Below are positions 7,939 to 16,503 of a stretch of 49,857 bases of DNA, one piece after another (within the stretch, counting starts at the first letter, position 1; the number at the start of each line of letters is the position of its first letter). Below the pieces are notes generated by a model. The model was given only the letters and a program-made list of their open reading frames with translations. It had not been told where the DNA came from and did no database searches. The stretch is from Hyphomicrobiales bacterium (GTDB taxonomy: Bacteria; Pseudomonadota; Alphaproteobacteria; Rhizobiales; Rhizobiaceae): positions 1-49,857 of the forward strand of contig UCLB01000015.1 in the NCBI GenBank assembly GCA_900473205.1, written 5' to 3'. The position numbers and the translations under genes were made by a program.

Positions 7939-8749
7939 CAGCTGGCACTCCACCGAATATGCCCATCACTTTTCCAAGCGCAAAAAGTTGTGATTTGGCC
8001 ATTTCCTCACCCGTCTGAATTTTCAGGCCACGAGCTTTCGCAAGTGTGAGCAGCGGCGTCATTTTCGGGCTTGTCACGACATCAGCCACCAGGCCTTCTG
8101 GTGGCATCAATGCCAGCGTTGATTGAGGTACCGGCAGCGGACCGTCATGCTGCATACCCGACGAAGACGCGTTGACGACAAGATCGAAGGCACGCTGGGG
8201 TACTGCTTCTGCCGAGATAGCAACGGCTGGGAAAGCGCTGGACAGGCGAGCACAGAGCTTGGCGGCACGATCCTTGTTGCGATCGGAAATAACCAGATGC
8301 GAAACGCCCGCGCCTGCAAGCGTGTAACCAATTGCACTGCCAGCAGCTCCTGCTCCGACCAGCAGCACGACTTTGCCATTGGGAACAAAACCGTGCGCCC
8401 TTGAGGCTGTGAGGAAACCCTCGCCGTCCGTCATGTCGCCAGAAAGCTGTCCATTCGGGTGACGCCTCACCACATTCGCAACACCGAGAAACTGCGCTGT
8501 TGCACTGAGCTCATCGACCAGCGCCGCGACTGCGGCCTTGTGCGGAACGGTGACGACGAAGCCATCCATATTCTGCCAGCCGCGCACCGTTGTAACGAAA
8601 TCGGGAACGCGCTCCGGGACGAGATCGATGGCGATCATTGCCCTATCCACACCCTCATCGGCAAAATAGCGGTTGAAATTATCCGGTGATTTCACTTGGA
8701 CAATGGGTGATCCGATGATCGCCACCAGCCGTGTTTCGCTTCCAATCAC
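7931..8749 (-). CDS. Shikimate dehydrogenase-like oxidoreductase with altered substrate pocket
   Basis: About 272 residues with the full AroE fold: substrate domain, then NAD(P) domain with VGAGAAGSAI near 131-140. Kept residues are the catalytic Lys (TVPHK, Lys71), Asp108 in GDMTDGEGF, the NASSSGM loop and the C-terminal Gln in EEMAKSQ. The shikimate-binding Ser pair is changed: AroE has H-S-x-S-P, here Q-V-K-S-P, so the first Ser is Val, and the NT pair is NV. I infer a catabolic dehydrogenase for another cyclic hydroxy acid rather than aromatic biosynthesis. The GTG at 8749 is chosen because GGAGGGAG lies just upstream; the frame itself runs further to a TTG at 8764. Confidence 0.85.
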   Translation of the reverse strand: MIGSETRLVAIIGSPIVQVKSPDNFNRYFADEGVDRAMIAIDLVPERVPDFVTTVRGWQNMDGFVVTVPHKAAVAALVDELSATAQFLGVANVVRRHPNGQLSGDMTDGEGFLTASRAHGFVPNGKVVLLVGAGAAGSAIGYTLAGAGVSHLVISDRNKDRAAKLCARLSSAFPAVAISAEAVPQRAFDLVVNASSSGMQHDGPLPVPQSTLALMPPEGLVADVVTSPKMTPLLTLAKARGLKIQTGEEMAKSQLFALGKVMGIFGGVPADV

Positions 8750-8823
8750 AAAGCTCCCTCCCAATTTTGGAGCGACGATATGAGACCAATACCTATTGAC
8801 GCCAATATAACTTTCAACCCATG

Positions 8824-8842
8824 CTATAACGTGGATTTATAG
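8824..8842. promoter_or_regulatory. Candidate LysR-type operator (CTATAA-N7-TTATAG)
   Basis: A perfect six-base inverted repeat with a T-N11-A core (TAACGTGGATTTA) in the divergent region between the AroE-like gene and the first LysR gene. It ends in the AGGAGG ribosome binding site of the LysR gene, a position that fits autorepression. Binding is inferred only. Confidence 0.4.
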
Positions 8843-8847
8843 GAGGA

Positions 8848-9792
8848 ATGCGAGCACGGATGCAAAATCCCAAACTCAGAGAACGGCAGATCGAGATTTT
8901 CCGAACGATCATGGCGACGCATTCGTTGACGGCAGCAGCCCGCCACCTCGGTGTTTCGCAGCCGAGCCTGTCGATTGCCATCAAGCGTCTCGAAGACCAG
9001 CTTGGTATCGCGCTGTTTGCGCGCATTTCCGGCCGACTGGTGCCGACTCAGGAAGCGGAGCTGATCTTTGCCGAGGTCGAGCGCGTCCACCAGCAATCCG
9101 AAATGCTGTCTGATGTTATCTACTCGATTGCCCGTGGCGACGCCTCTGTCTTTCGGTTCGGCTCGACGCCAAGTCTTGGCATGCGGTTGGTTCCGAAGGC
9201 ATTGAGACGCCTGCAACTGGAAGGGGCTGCGGGCACCTACTACAGTGACTCACTATCGCAGCGCGATGTTCGCGACTACCTGCTGTTCGGCCAAGGTGCC
9301 TGTGTTGCAACGATTGCAGAGGTCAACGATCCAGTGATCGAAACGGCGAAAATAGCCAGCGCCGGTCTCGTCTGTGTCGTCCCCAATGATCACGCGCTGG
9401 CTGGCTACAAATCCGTAACGCCGCTGGTGCTTGCCAGTGAACCGCTAATCTCTTTCGGAACCACCACCACGCATGGTCTTCTGATTGATGAGACCTTTCA
9501 GCGTTGGGGCGTATCGAGGAAAACGGCGGTCTATGTGCATTTTGTCGAGGCCGCGCTGTCATTCGTCACAGAACGCATTGGTATCACCATACTCGACGCA
9601 TTTTCCGCTATCGATTGCGAAGCAAACGGGCTCGTGGCAATACCGATCGAAAACAGCGTCAGCGTTTCCGCCTACGTCCATATCTGCCATCTTCGCCCGC
9701 GACAGAAAGGCGTAGACAGACTGATCGAGGCGCTAAGGGACATAGCCGCAGTGACCTCAAACGCTCAAAAGGGACAGCCAATCGATGTATAG
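8848..9792 (+). CDS. LysR family transcriptional regulator
   Basis: 314 residues. N-terminal winged helix-turn-helix (MATHSLTAAARHLGVSQPS, then RLEDQLGIALFAR) and a C-terminal periplasmic-binding-like effector domain. It is divergent from the FAD/AroE-like pair, so it probably controls that pair and itself. AGGAGG is only one base before ATG 8848 but 13 before ATG 8860 (MQNPKL), so the exact start is uncertain. It shares several phrases with the second LysR at 10683 (both have IARG then VFR-GST, later DHxLA), so the two are likely paralogues from a duplication. The last 8 bases overlap the next gene. Confidence 0.92.
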   Translation: MRARMQNPKLRERQIEIFRTIMATHSLTAAARHLGVSQPSLSIAIKRLEDQLGIALFARISGRLVPTQEAELIFAEVERVHQQSEMLSDVIYSIARGDASVFRFGSTPSLGMRLVPKALRRLQLEGAAGTYYSDSLSQRDVRDYLLFGQGACVATIAEVNDPVIETAKIASAGLVCVVPNDHALAGYKSVTPLVLASEPLISFGTTTTHGLLIDETFQRWGVSRKTAVYVHFVEAALSFVTERIGITILDAFSAIDCEANGLVAIPIENSVSVSAYVHICHLRPRQKGVDRLIEALRDIAAVTSNAQKGQPIDV

Positions 9793-10702
9793 ACGCGCAA
9801 ACGAGCTGTTTCCGGGCTTTGAAGAAAACCGTATCGAAACGCCAGAAGTCAATTTCGCCGTTCTGACGGCCGGCAGCGGTACCGTGATCCTGCTTTTGCA
9901 CGGCTATCCAGAAACCCGCTCGGCATGGCACCGGATCGCGCCGCTACTTGCCAAGACCTATACCGTCGTTGTTCCAGACCTGCCGGGCTATGGTGAAAGC
10001 CGCGTCACCGGCAACTCGCAAGGAATGGGTTCCAAACGTCGTATGGCGAAAAGCCTGAGAGAAATGATGCTGGCGCTAGGACATCGGCGGTATGCTGTCG
10101 TTGGTCACGACCGTGGGGGCAGGGTTGCCTATCGCATGGCGCTTGATTTTCCAGAAACGGTCACGGCACTCGTCTCGGTCACCGTCGTACCCACACCGGA
10201 AATGTGGGAAGGTGCAAGCAAGGCCTTCGGCATGGGAGCATGGCACTGGTTCATGATGGCCCAGCCCGCGCCACTGCCCGAAACACTGATGGCCGCGGAT
10301 CCGCGTTTTCTGATCAATCTCACGCTCGGCAAAATGGCTGAGAATATTGAACGGATCGATCCGCTTGCGTTGGAAGACTACAGGCTTGCATTCGACAATC
10401 CCGATGTTCGCCACGCCATGTGTGAGGATTATCGGGCTGGTGCCACGACAGACGAAACTGACGATCTTGCAGATCGCACGTCAGACCGCAAAATCCAGGT
10501 ATCTGTCCTTTTATTCTGGGAGAAGGACAGGCTCTATGGCGGCGGTCGCGAACCACTCGATATATGGGCAGACTGGGCACCCAAGGTCCAAGGAAAGGGC
10601 ATTGGTGGTGGCCATCTGCTGCCGGAGACCGCCGCCAGCGAAATGCTCGAAGATCTCTTGCCATTTCTTGAAAAGGCTCTCGATGTCCCAGGACAGAGAT
10701 GA
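9785..10702 (+). CDS. Alpha/beta hydrolase of the fluoroacetate dehalogenase/epoxide hydrolase type
   Basis: 305 residues. N-terminal FPGFEENRI, oxyanion loop HGYPET, and nucleophile elbow GHDRGGR, whose Asp109 and two Arg (110, 113) match the nucleophile and carboxylate-binding arginines of fluoroacetate dehalogenases. The cap carries WHWFMMAQPAPLPE and MCEDYRAG, both typical of that family, and the His of the triad is in GGGHLLPE. One triad member looks changed: the family phrase L-D-I-L-P-T is V-T-V-V-P-T here, so the acid Asp is Thr. It starts inside the end of the LysR gene and runs into the second LysR gene, so all three are likely one transcript. It may hydrolyse a halo-acid, an epoxide or an ester in the local pathway. 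Confidence 0.88.
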   Translation: MYRRANELFPGFEENRIETPEVNFAVLTAGSGTVILLLHGYPETRSAWHRIAPLLAKTYTVVVPDLPGYGESRVTGNSQGMGSKRRMAKSLREMMLALGHRRYAVVGHDRGGRVAYRMALDFPETVTALVSVTVVPTPEMWEGASKAFGMGAWHWFMMAQPAPLPETLMAADPRFLINLTLGKMAENIERIDPLALEDYRLAFDNPDVRHAMCEDYRAGATTDETDDLADRTSDRKIQVSVLLFWEKDRLYGGGREPLDIWADWAPKVQGKGIGGGHLLPETAASEMLEDLLPFLEKALDVPGQR

Positions 10703-11633
10703 AACTTCGATGGCCCAACGACCTGATGACGGTCTCCTCAGCCTTCGGCAGATGGAGGTCTTCCATGCGGTCATGCAGGCGCGCTCCATCACCGGTGCCT
10801 CAAAAGTTCTCAATGTCTCTCAACCAGCGCTGAGCCGTACGATCCGTCGGATCGAAGACGTGCTTGGCATTGCGCTTTTTACACGCGACCGCAACGGTCT
10901 TGTCCCTACATCCGAAGCACTTGAGATTTATGCCGAGATCGACCCGCTGATACGGCAGTTGACCGGCGTCGGCACCCAGATAGGCCGTATCGCACGCGGT
11001 GAAACGGCTGTATTCAGGGTTGGATCGACAGCCAGTGTGGCGCGCGCGCTGGTGCCACAGGCTCTGAGAACATTGTCCGTCGAGGTGCCCGGTATCGAGC
11101 TTTTCTTCGACGTACTTCCGGTAGACCAGATTGAGGAATACCTGATTACGGGACGCGGAGAAGCGGTGGTGACGATCGCCTCGCCAGATCATCCGCTGAT
11201 TGCTGTCGAGCATGTGGGGCGGGTCGATCTGGTCGCGGTCATTCACAAGGATCATAGCCTTGCAATGACGCCTGTCATACGAGCGGCCGATCTGGCGGAT
11301 ATGGATTTCATAGCCTTCGCCCCGGGCGGCGCTCATCAGACAGTTGTCGATCAATTTCTCAGTCGCGAAAAATTGAAGGTCAATACGCGCGCTGTCGCCC
11401 GTTTTTCCGACACCGCACTGGCGCTGGCCAATGAAGCAATGGGCATCGTGCTCGTCGACTACGTGACCACGCTCGGCCCCGTCGGCAGCAACCTCGTGGT
11501 TCGGCCCATTGAGAACGCCCCGCAATTCTCGATATCGGTTCTGTGGAACCGTCGTCGCTCGCATTCTGCCAATCTGCGCAAACTCATTGAAATTCTGTTG
11601 CGCAGACTGGCCGACCTGCCGCCGCTCGCCTGA
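10683..11633 (+). CDS. LysR family transcriptional regulator (second copy)
   Basis: About 316 residues, with the helix-turn-helix in SITGASKVLNVSQPALSR and an effector domain resembling that of the LysR gene at 8848. The open frame extends far upstream into the hydrolase gene, but conserved sequence begins near LSLRQMEVFHAVMQ, so the start is ATG 10683 or ATG 10710; the first overlaps the hydrolase by 20 bases. A palindromic T-N11-A site lies 18 bases past its stop, upstream of the ABC transporter, which it probably controls. Confidence 0.9.
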   Translation: MSQDRDETSMAQRPDDGLLSLRQMEVFHAVMQARSITGASKVLNVSQPALSRTIRRIEDVLGIALFTRDRNGLVPTSEALEIYAEIDPLIRQLTGVGTQIGRIARGETAVFRVGSTASVARALVPQALRTLSVEVPGIELFFDVLPVDQIEEYLITGRGEAVVTIASPDHPLIAVEHVGRVDLVAVIHKDHSLAMTPVIRAADLADMDFIAFAPGGAHQTVVDQFLSREKLKVNTRAVARFSDTALALANEAMGIVLVDYVTTLGPVGSNLVVRPIENAPQFSISVLWNRRRSHSANLRKLIEILLRRLADLPPLA

Positions 11634-11650
11634 TTGCAAACATTCATCTG

Positions 11651-11667
11651 CATGCCTTAAAGGCATG
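11651..11667. promoter_or_regulatory. Perfect palindrome with LysR-type core (CATGCCTT-A-AAGGCATG)
   Basis: Eight-base arms pair perfectly around one central base and contain T-N11-A (TGCCTTAAAGGCA), the usual LysR box. It lies 95 bases before the binding-protein gene at 11763. It has no T tract after it, so a terminator is unlikely. It is probably the operator of the transport operon. Confidence 0.5.
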
Positions 11668-11762
11668 GGAGACATAATCATTGTTCGTTGTCTTCCGTTT
11701 AAGTCGGTGGCAATGAAAACCAACGGCGTCTCGGACACGCCATCTTTGGGAGGAGAATCGGA

Positions 11763-12785
11763 ATGAATGTATTTTTGAGCCGCCGTCAGGCACTTATCGG
11801 CATGGGCGCACTCGGCAGCGCCTCTGCTTTCGGTCTGCCCGCCCGCGCAGCAACCCGAAATCTTGCAGTGCTGCACCTTGCCAGCCACGCGGCAAGCTTC
11901 ATTGCTTTTGAGCGCGGCTACTACAAGGACGCCGGTCTCGATATCGAGCTGAAATTCTTCGAGGCCGCCCAGCCTATGGCCGTGGCAATTGCGTCCGGTG
12001 ATGCCGACTTCGGCGTGACCTCGATGAGCGGTGGTCTTATCAGCCTTGCCCAGAAAGACGCCATCAAGGTCATCGGTGGAGCATTGACCGAGGAGAAGGG
12101 CGTCACCGGCGCGATCATTCTGGCGTCAAACAAAGCCTATGAGGCCGGCCTGACCGACCCGTCTAAGCTCTCAGGCAAAAGTTTCGGCATCACCACGGCA
12201 GGCTCGTCGTTCCACTTTATGGCCCACAAGATCGCCGTCGCGAACAACATCAAGCTTTCGGATATTCAGTTGCGCCCATTGCAGAAGCTAGGGGCCATCG
12301 TCGGAGCCCTGACCACAGGTCAGATCGATGCGTGGGCGATCCAGCCGAATGTCGCCAAGAAGATGATCCGCGAGGGTGCCGCCAAGCAGATTGGTCTGGT
12401 CTCGGATTACGCGCCGGATTATCAGGTCACTACCGCCTTCACCTCGACCAAGAATGCGGCCAGTGAACGCGAGATGACGGCAGCGTTCGTCAAAGCCTAT
12501 TCGCGCGCTATTGACGATTACAATGCCGCCTTCGTAGACACCAAGGCGGACGATGCCGAACGCGACGCTCTGGCGAAAATCGTCCACAAATATGTCGAAA
12601 GCGATAGCCCGTTCGACGCTGCCAAACAGAATCTGATCGATGGCGCCATGCGCATCAATGCGGGATTGGCACTGTCGCTTGGCAGCTGTGTCGAGCAGCT
12701 TGAATGGTTCAAGGCAGAAGGCATGGTAAAGGACGCGATTACGAACGAACAGCTGTTCGACACGTCCTACGTAAAAACCATTTGA
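11763..12785 (+). CDS. NMT1/TauA-type ABC transporter substrate-binding protein, Tat signal
   Basis: 340 residues. The N-terminus has a twin-arginine motif (SRRQALIG), a hydrophobic stretch and an AxA cleavage site (LPARAA), so export through the Tat route is likely. The mature part is of the SsuA/TauA/NMT1 class (ARNLAVLHL-like first strand, ERGYYKDAGLDIELKF, IASGDADFGVTS). This class binds sulfonates, taurine, pyrimidine precursors, nitrate or aromatic acids. GGAGG lies 8 bases upstream. It starts the operon for ATPase, permease, dehydrogenase and EthD-like protein. Confidence 0.92.
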   Translation: MNVFLSRRQALIGMGALGSASAFGLPARAATRNLAVLHLASHAASFIAFERGYYKDAGLDIELKFFEAAQPMAVAIASGDADFGVTSMSGGLISLAQKDAIKVIGGALTEEKGVTGAIILASNKAYEAGLTDPSKLSGKSFGITTAGSSFHFMAHKIAVANNIKLSDIQLRPLQKLGAIVGALTTGQIDAWAIQPNVAKKMIREGAAKQIGLVSDYAPDYQVTTAFTSTKNAASEREMTAAFVKAYSRAIDDYNAAFVDTKADDAERDALAKIVHKYVESDSPFDAAKQNLIDGAMRINAGLALSLGSCVEQLEWFKAEGMVKDAITNEQLFDTSYVKTI

Positions 12786-12804
12786 TCAGCCAGCTATTGT
12801 CGCG

Positions 12805-12820
12805 GAGGCCTCACGGCCTT
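12805..12820 (+). other. Hairpin between binding-protein and ATPase genes
   Basis: GAGGCC-TCAC-GGCCTT, a short stem without T tract in the 49-base gap. Such stems often protect the 3' end of an abundant binding-protein message and lower expression of the genes after it. Confidence 0.35.
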
Positions 12821-12834
12821 CGCATGGAGGAACC

Positions 12835-13602
12835 ATGGATCTGAAGCTGAAGAACATCAGCCATTCCTACGGAGCCGTAGAGGTTCTGAAAGATATCTCG
12901 CTCGATATCCCGCAAGGGCAGATCATCTGTCTGATCGGGCCATCCGGTTGTGGCAAATCAACCTTGCTTCGGTTTCTCGGCGGCCTTGAACGACCAAGTT
13001 CAGGCGAGGTGCTGCAGATCGGGAATCCTCCACCCGGCTCCCTCAATCCCCTCACCTACGTCTTCCAGCATTTCGCCCTGCTGCCCTGGCGCACAGTCGA
13101 AGGCAATATTCGCCTTGTGCTGGAAGATCACAATCTCAGTCGGCGGGAAATGGACGAAATCGTCACAGACGTTCTTGACCGTACCCGCCTGACGGATTTC
13201 CGCACGGCACTTCCCAAGCAACTTTCGGGCGGCATGCGCCAGCGTGTCGCGATCAGCCGAGCACTGGCAGTGCGCCCCGCGCTGATGCTGATGGACGAGC
13301 CGCTTTCGGCCCTCGACAGCCAGACGCGCGAACTTTTGATGGATGACCTTGTCGCTCTGTGGACACGGCAGCCTTTCACATCCGTCTACGTTACCCACAA
13401 TCTCAACGAAGCGGTTCGGCTTGGCCACCGCGTTGTCGTTCTTTCCCGTCGCCCAGGCCAGATTCGCGAAATCGTCGATATCGATATCCCTCTGTCCGAA
13501 CGCCACCTTGGCGATCCCGTGCTGGAAGAGAAGCAGAAGCAGCTTTGGGACCTGATGCGCGAAGAGGCCATGGCTGCCGACAAGGAGTTGGTCAATGTCT
13601 AA
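12835..13602 (+). CDS. ABC transporter ATP-binding protein, SsuB/TauB type
   Basis: 255 residues with Walker A GPSGCGKST near 34-42, Q-loop in VFQHFALLPWRT, signature LSGGMRQRVAISRAL near 130, Walker B LMLMDEPLSALD near 150 and the switch His in YVTHNLNEAV. Q-loop wording and length are those of nitrate/sulfonate/taurine importer ATPases. GGAGG lies 5 bases before the ATG. It overlaps the permease gene by 8 bases and powers the importer made with the products at 11763 and 13595. Confidence 0.94.
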   Translation: MDLKLKNISHSYGAVEVLKDISLDIPQGQIICLIGPSGCGKSTLLRFLGGLERPSSGEVLQIGNPPPGSLNPLTYVFQHFALLPWRTVEGNIRLVLEDHNLSRREMDEIVTDVLDRTRLTDFRTALPKQLSGGMRQRVAISRALAVRPALMLMDEPLSALDSQTRELLMDDLVALWTRQPFTSVYVTHNLNEAVRLGHRVVVLSRRPGQIREIVDIDIPLSERHLGDPVLEEKQKQLWDLMREEAMAADKELVNV

Positions 13603-14452
13603 CATCACCACACTTGCAAACCCCGCTGGAGCATCCGGCGACAACAGGACGGAAACGAGAACTGCGCCTGTGCGCCCTGTCGCATTTCGTGGCGGCGGCT
13701 TTGCGCCGATCCCAGTGCGCGGCGTGGGCATTGCCGTGTTCATCGTCCTGATCGCTCTTGCTGAGATTGGAACGCGCAGCGGTTTTATTTCCAACCTGAC
13801 ACTGCCGAGGCCCTCCGCCGTCCTCGATACATTCGTACAACTCTGGCAGACGGGATTACTTTGGAAACACCTGCTGCCATCGCTTCAGCGACTGTTCATC
13901 GGCGCCTTCATGGGCATCGCGGTTGGCATATCGGTCGGTGTGATGATCGGCCTGTTCAGCTACGTTCGGGCAGGTCTGGTGCCGCTGGTGGCGGCGCTGT
14001 TTCCAATCCCGAAGATTGCGCTTCTGCCGCTTTTCGTGATCTGGTTCGGTATCGACGAGACGTCTAAATACGCCCTCATTGCTTTCGGCACATTCACGCC
14101 GACGGTGGTGGCAACCTACGGAGCCGTCGACAATGTCGATCGCACCCTGATCCGTATGGGCCAGAGTTTTGGGCTTAGCTGGTGGTCGATCGTCCGCAAG
14201 ATCGTCCTGCCCGGTGCGTTTCCTGCCATCCTGTCAGGCCTTAGGGTGTCGATCTCGATTGCTATCATCCTCCTTGTGGCGGCCGAAATGCTCGGTGCGC
14301 AATATGGTGTCGGCTCCTACATTCTCGAGGCAGGCTCACTCTATGATCTCGAAAAGCTTTTTGCCGGTGTCACGATCCTCTCTGTCATGGGTCTGATCGT
14401 CAATTTCGCAATCGGACAGGTCGAGAAGCGCTTTTTAAGCTGGCGCGGCTGA
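13595..14452 (+). CDS. ABC transporter permease, SsuC/TauC type
   Basis: 285 residues with a roughly 45-residue cytoplasmic lead, then about six membrane spans. The EAA loop that docks on the ATPase is seen as RMGQSFGLSWWSIVRKIVLP, as in the BPD_transp_1 family of nitrate/sulfonate permeases. It begins inside the ATPase gene, so production is coupled. Substrate undetermined; the neighbours suggest a small organic acid. Confidence 0.93.
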   Translation: MSNITTLANPAGASGDNRTETRTAPVRPVAFRGGGFAPIPVRGVGIAVFIVLIALAEIGTRSGFISNLTLPRPSAVLDTFVQLWQTGLLWKHLLPSLQRLFIGAFMGIAVGISVGVMIGLFSYVRAGLVPLVAALFPIPKIALLPLFVIWFGIDETSKYALIAFGTFTPTVVATYGAVDNVDRTLIRMGQSFGLSWWSIVRKIVLPGAFPAILSGLRVSISIAIILLVAAEMLGAQYGVGSYILEAGSLYDLEKLFAGVTILSVMGLIVNFAIGQVEKRFLSWRG

Positions 14453-14481
14453 CACCTGCACCTCATCAATGGAGATTGAAT

Positions 14482-15513
14482 ATGCTGGCATTGCAAAAGG
14501 TCCGGCCCGGCAGCGGCGTGCAGTTCAACACGATAGCAGAGCCTGAAAACATTGCCGCTGGCGAGGTGCTCATCCGTGTCCATTCCGCGGGCATTTGCGG
14601 GACCGACCTGCATATCGCCCAGTGGACACCGGGCTACGAATCGATGGAAAGCGCCATGCCCGTCACGCTCGGCCACGAATTTTCAGGAACGATAGAGCGC
14701 GTTGGGAAAAACGTCTCCGCCGATGTTATTGGAAGCCGCGTCACTGCCAGACCCTCCACAACATGCGGTCATTGCGAGTTCTGCCTGAAAGGCGACGAGG
14801 ATAATTGCACGTCGCGCAAGGGCGTCGGTATCGGCAGAAACGGTGCATTCACATCCTATGTCTGCGTTCCCTACGGCAATTGCCACACGCTGCCGGACAG
14901 TCTCGACATGGATATCGCGGCACTGGCAGAGCCGATGACAGTATGCGCGGAGGCTGTCGCGACGACTGAGGTTACGGCAGGTCAGACCATACTCGTAGTC
15001 GGGCCGGGCTTCATCGGTCAAGGTATCGCAATTCTGGCGCGCTCGCGCGGCGCTAAGGTTGTCGTCATGGGACGTGATGATGGGCCACGTCTTGAGAACT
15101 TAGCCGCTGCCGGTTTTGAGCATCTGATCGATACAAACGACAGAGACATGGAAACCGCGCTTTCCGAATTTGCGCCGTTCGATGCGATTATCGAGGCGGC
15201 GGGTGTGCCAACGCTCGTCGCCGCTACCCTGCCATTCCTGAAAAAGCGCGGAATTTTCACCGTCGTCGGCATTCATCCCAGACCCGCTGAAATTAATCTC
15301 ACAACGCTTGTGCGCATGCACCAGCAAATACGCGGCTCCTATCGAGCCCACGCAGCCGACTGGGATGGCGTCATCGCCTTTCTTGATGGCCATCAGGATT
15401 TGATGCGGCAACTGATTTCGCACACCCTGCCGCTCAACGATGCTCTGGTCGGTTTTCAGGCTGCCCATGACCATGTCGCCTCCAAAGTCATTTTACGAAT
15501 GGGAGAGGTTTGA
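14482..15513 (+). CDS. Zinc-dependent alcohol dehydrogenase (MDR family)
   Basis: 343 residues. Catalytic zinc site: Cys in AGICGTDLH, His-Glu in LGHEFSGTIE. Structural zinc site: CGHCEFCLKGDEDNC with four Cys. NAD-binding loop: VVGPGFIGQGIAI. The order and spacing are those of sorbitol/threonine/butanediol dehydrogenases. It should oxidise a secondary alcohol made or imported by this operon. The ATG at 14482 is chosen because GGAG is 7 bases before it; a TTG at 14476 is in frame. The stop overlaps the next start (TGATG). Confidence 0.92.
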   Translation: MLALQKVRPGSGVQFNTIAEPENIAAGEVLIRVHSAGICGTDLHIAQWTPGYESMESAMPVTLGHEFSGTIERVGKNVSADVIGSRVTARPSTTCGHCEFCLKGDEDNCTSRKGVGIGRNGAFTSYVCVPYGNCHTLPDSLDMDIAALAEPMTVCAEAVATTEVTAGQTILVVGPGFIGQGIAILARSRGAKVVVMGRDDGPRLENLAAAGFEHLIDTNDRDMETALSEFAPFDAIIEAAGVPTLVAATLPFLKKRGIFTVVGIHPRPAEINLTTLVRMHQQIRGSYRAHAADWDGVIAFLDGHQDLMRQLISHTLPLNDALVGFQAAHDHVASKVILRMGEV

Positions 15514-16244
15514 TGGCCGCAGCCATACTCGCACTCTGGAACGATTATCCGTCAAACCTCGCCGAAGAATACGCATCGTGGCACACGTTCGAACATGTAC
15601 CCGAACGTTTGACCGTACCGGGCATGCAGGCCGCCCGTCGTTACGTGTCGGCCAGCCAAAGCGAAACCTATTTCACACTCTACGAACTTGAAAATCTCGG
15701 GGTGATCGAGCATCCCGCTTATCTCGATCTCGTCCGCAACCCCACGCCCTGGTCGCTCAAGATGCGTCAGCATTTCTCAGGGGTCCTCAGAATTCCGGGA
15801 GAGATCGCGGCGAGTGGTGGTAACGGGATTGGCGGGGCCGCAATTGTTCAGGCCTACTCCGTAGATCGAGCCAACACGCAATCATCGGTACAGACCCTTG
15901 AAGCCGTGTTGCAACAGTTAATCACGGAGGGCCATCTTGTTGGCTTTAAAGTAGCTCTCGCCGAACCAAACCAGCTGTATGAAGTTTTTAGTCAGGAGGA
16001 AACGACGGACCCCGACACCGTCAATCTAGTGGTCATTGCAGAAGGCGAATCCGTTGGATCACTTACGGCGGTAAACAAAAAAATAGCCGAGCATATCCAC
16101 GCTAAGTTCGGCCCACGAAAAACTCTGAGCAACGACCTTTTCAAGATGTTAGTCAGCTATCGCGGCCACGAGTTTCCAACAGATCGATCACAAATCGCTA
16201 CAACCGGATATTCGAGACGCCAGTCAGATTTTACTGACACGTGA
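15513..16244 (+). CDS. EthD/DUF4286-like dimeric alpha-beta barrel protein
   Basis: 243 residues with what look like two ferredoxin-like barrel repeats. The first begins with AAILALWNDYP and carries EYASWHTFEHVPERL, the W-H-x-x-E-H-x-x-E/R phrase of EthD-like and DUF4286-like proteins; the second is more diverged. Such proteins are often cofactor-less isomerases, decarboxylases or monooxygenases in degradation operons. It is coupled to the dehydrogenase by a TGATG overlap and ends the operon. Exact role unknown. Confidence 0.75.
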   Translation: MAAAILALWNDYPSNLAEEYASWHTFEHVPERLTVPGMQAARRYVSASQSETYFTLYELENLGVIEHPAYLDLVRNPTPWSLKMRQHFSGVLRIPGEIAASGGNGIGGAAIVQAYSVDRANTQSSVQTLEAVLQQLITEGHLVGFKVALAEPNQLYEVFSQEETTDPDTVNLVVIAEGESVGSLTAVNKKIAEHIHAKFGPRKTLSNDLFKMLVSYRGHEFPTDRSQIATTGYSRRQSDFTDT

Positions 16245-16503
16245 CAAATCGGATAACGGAGGAGTGATCCCTTGCGTTATGAGTCAAAACTCGAGGTCGC
16301 CACATGTACTATCTCTTTCCTAGGCGGCAGAAGGTCGGATTTTTTAGCACATTTAGCGAAACAATATTATTATATTTCAATTTCTTGCGATGGTTACTAA
16401 AAGTCAGAAATAAAGGTTGCCTGTGGCAAATAACGAGGAGGCCTTGCAGGGCTAGGCGATCTTAACTCGTTTGTTTTAAGACAGTGAAGCTGGCGGAGAT
16501 CGC
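16245..16503. other. AT-rich intergenic region
   Basis: About 260 bases after the first island with several A/T runs around 16340-16410. No open frame with a ribosome binding site and no clear terminator hairpin were found. Confidence 0.4.

Noticed and set aside
7931..8749. Housekeeping AroE for aromatic amino acid biosynthesis
   Set aside because: Shikimate-pocket residues are changed and the gene is coupled to an FAD oxidoreductase in a catabolic setting.
11651..11667. Intrinsic terminator after the second LysR gene
   Set aside because: The palindrome has a one-base loop and no T tract, which does not fit a terminator; the T-N11-A core fits an operator.
10800..11888. A 362-codon minus-strand open frame over the second LysR gene
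   Set aside because: It lies opposite a clear LysR protein, is rich in Arg/His/Cys and has no domain.
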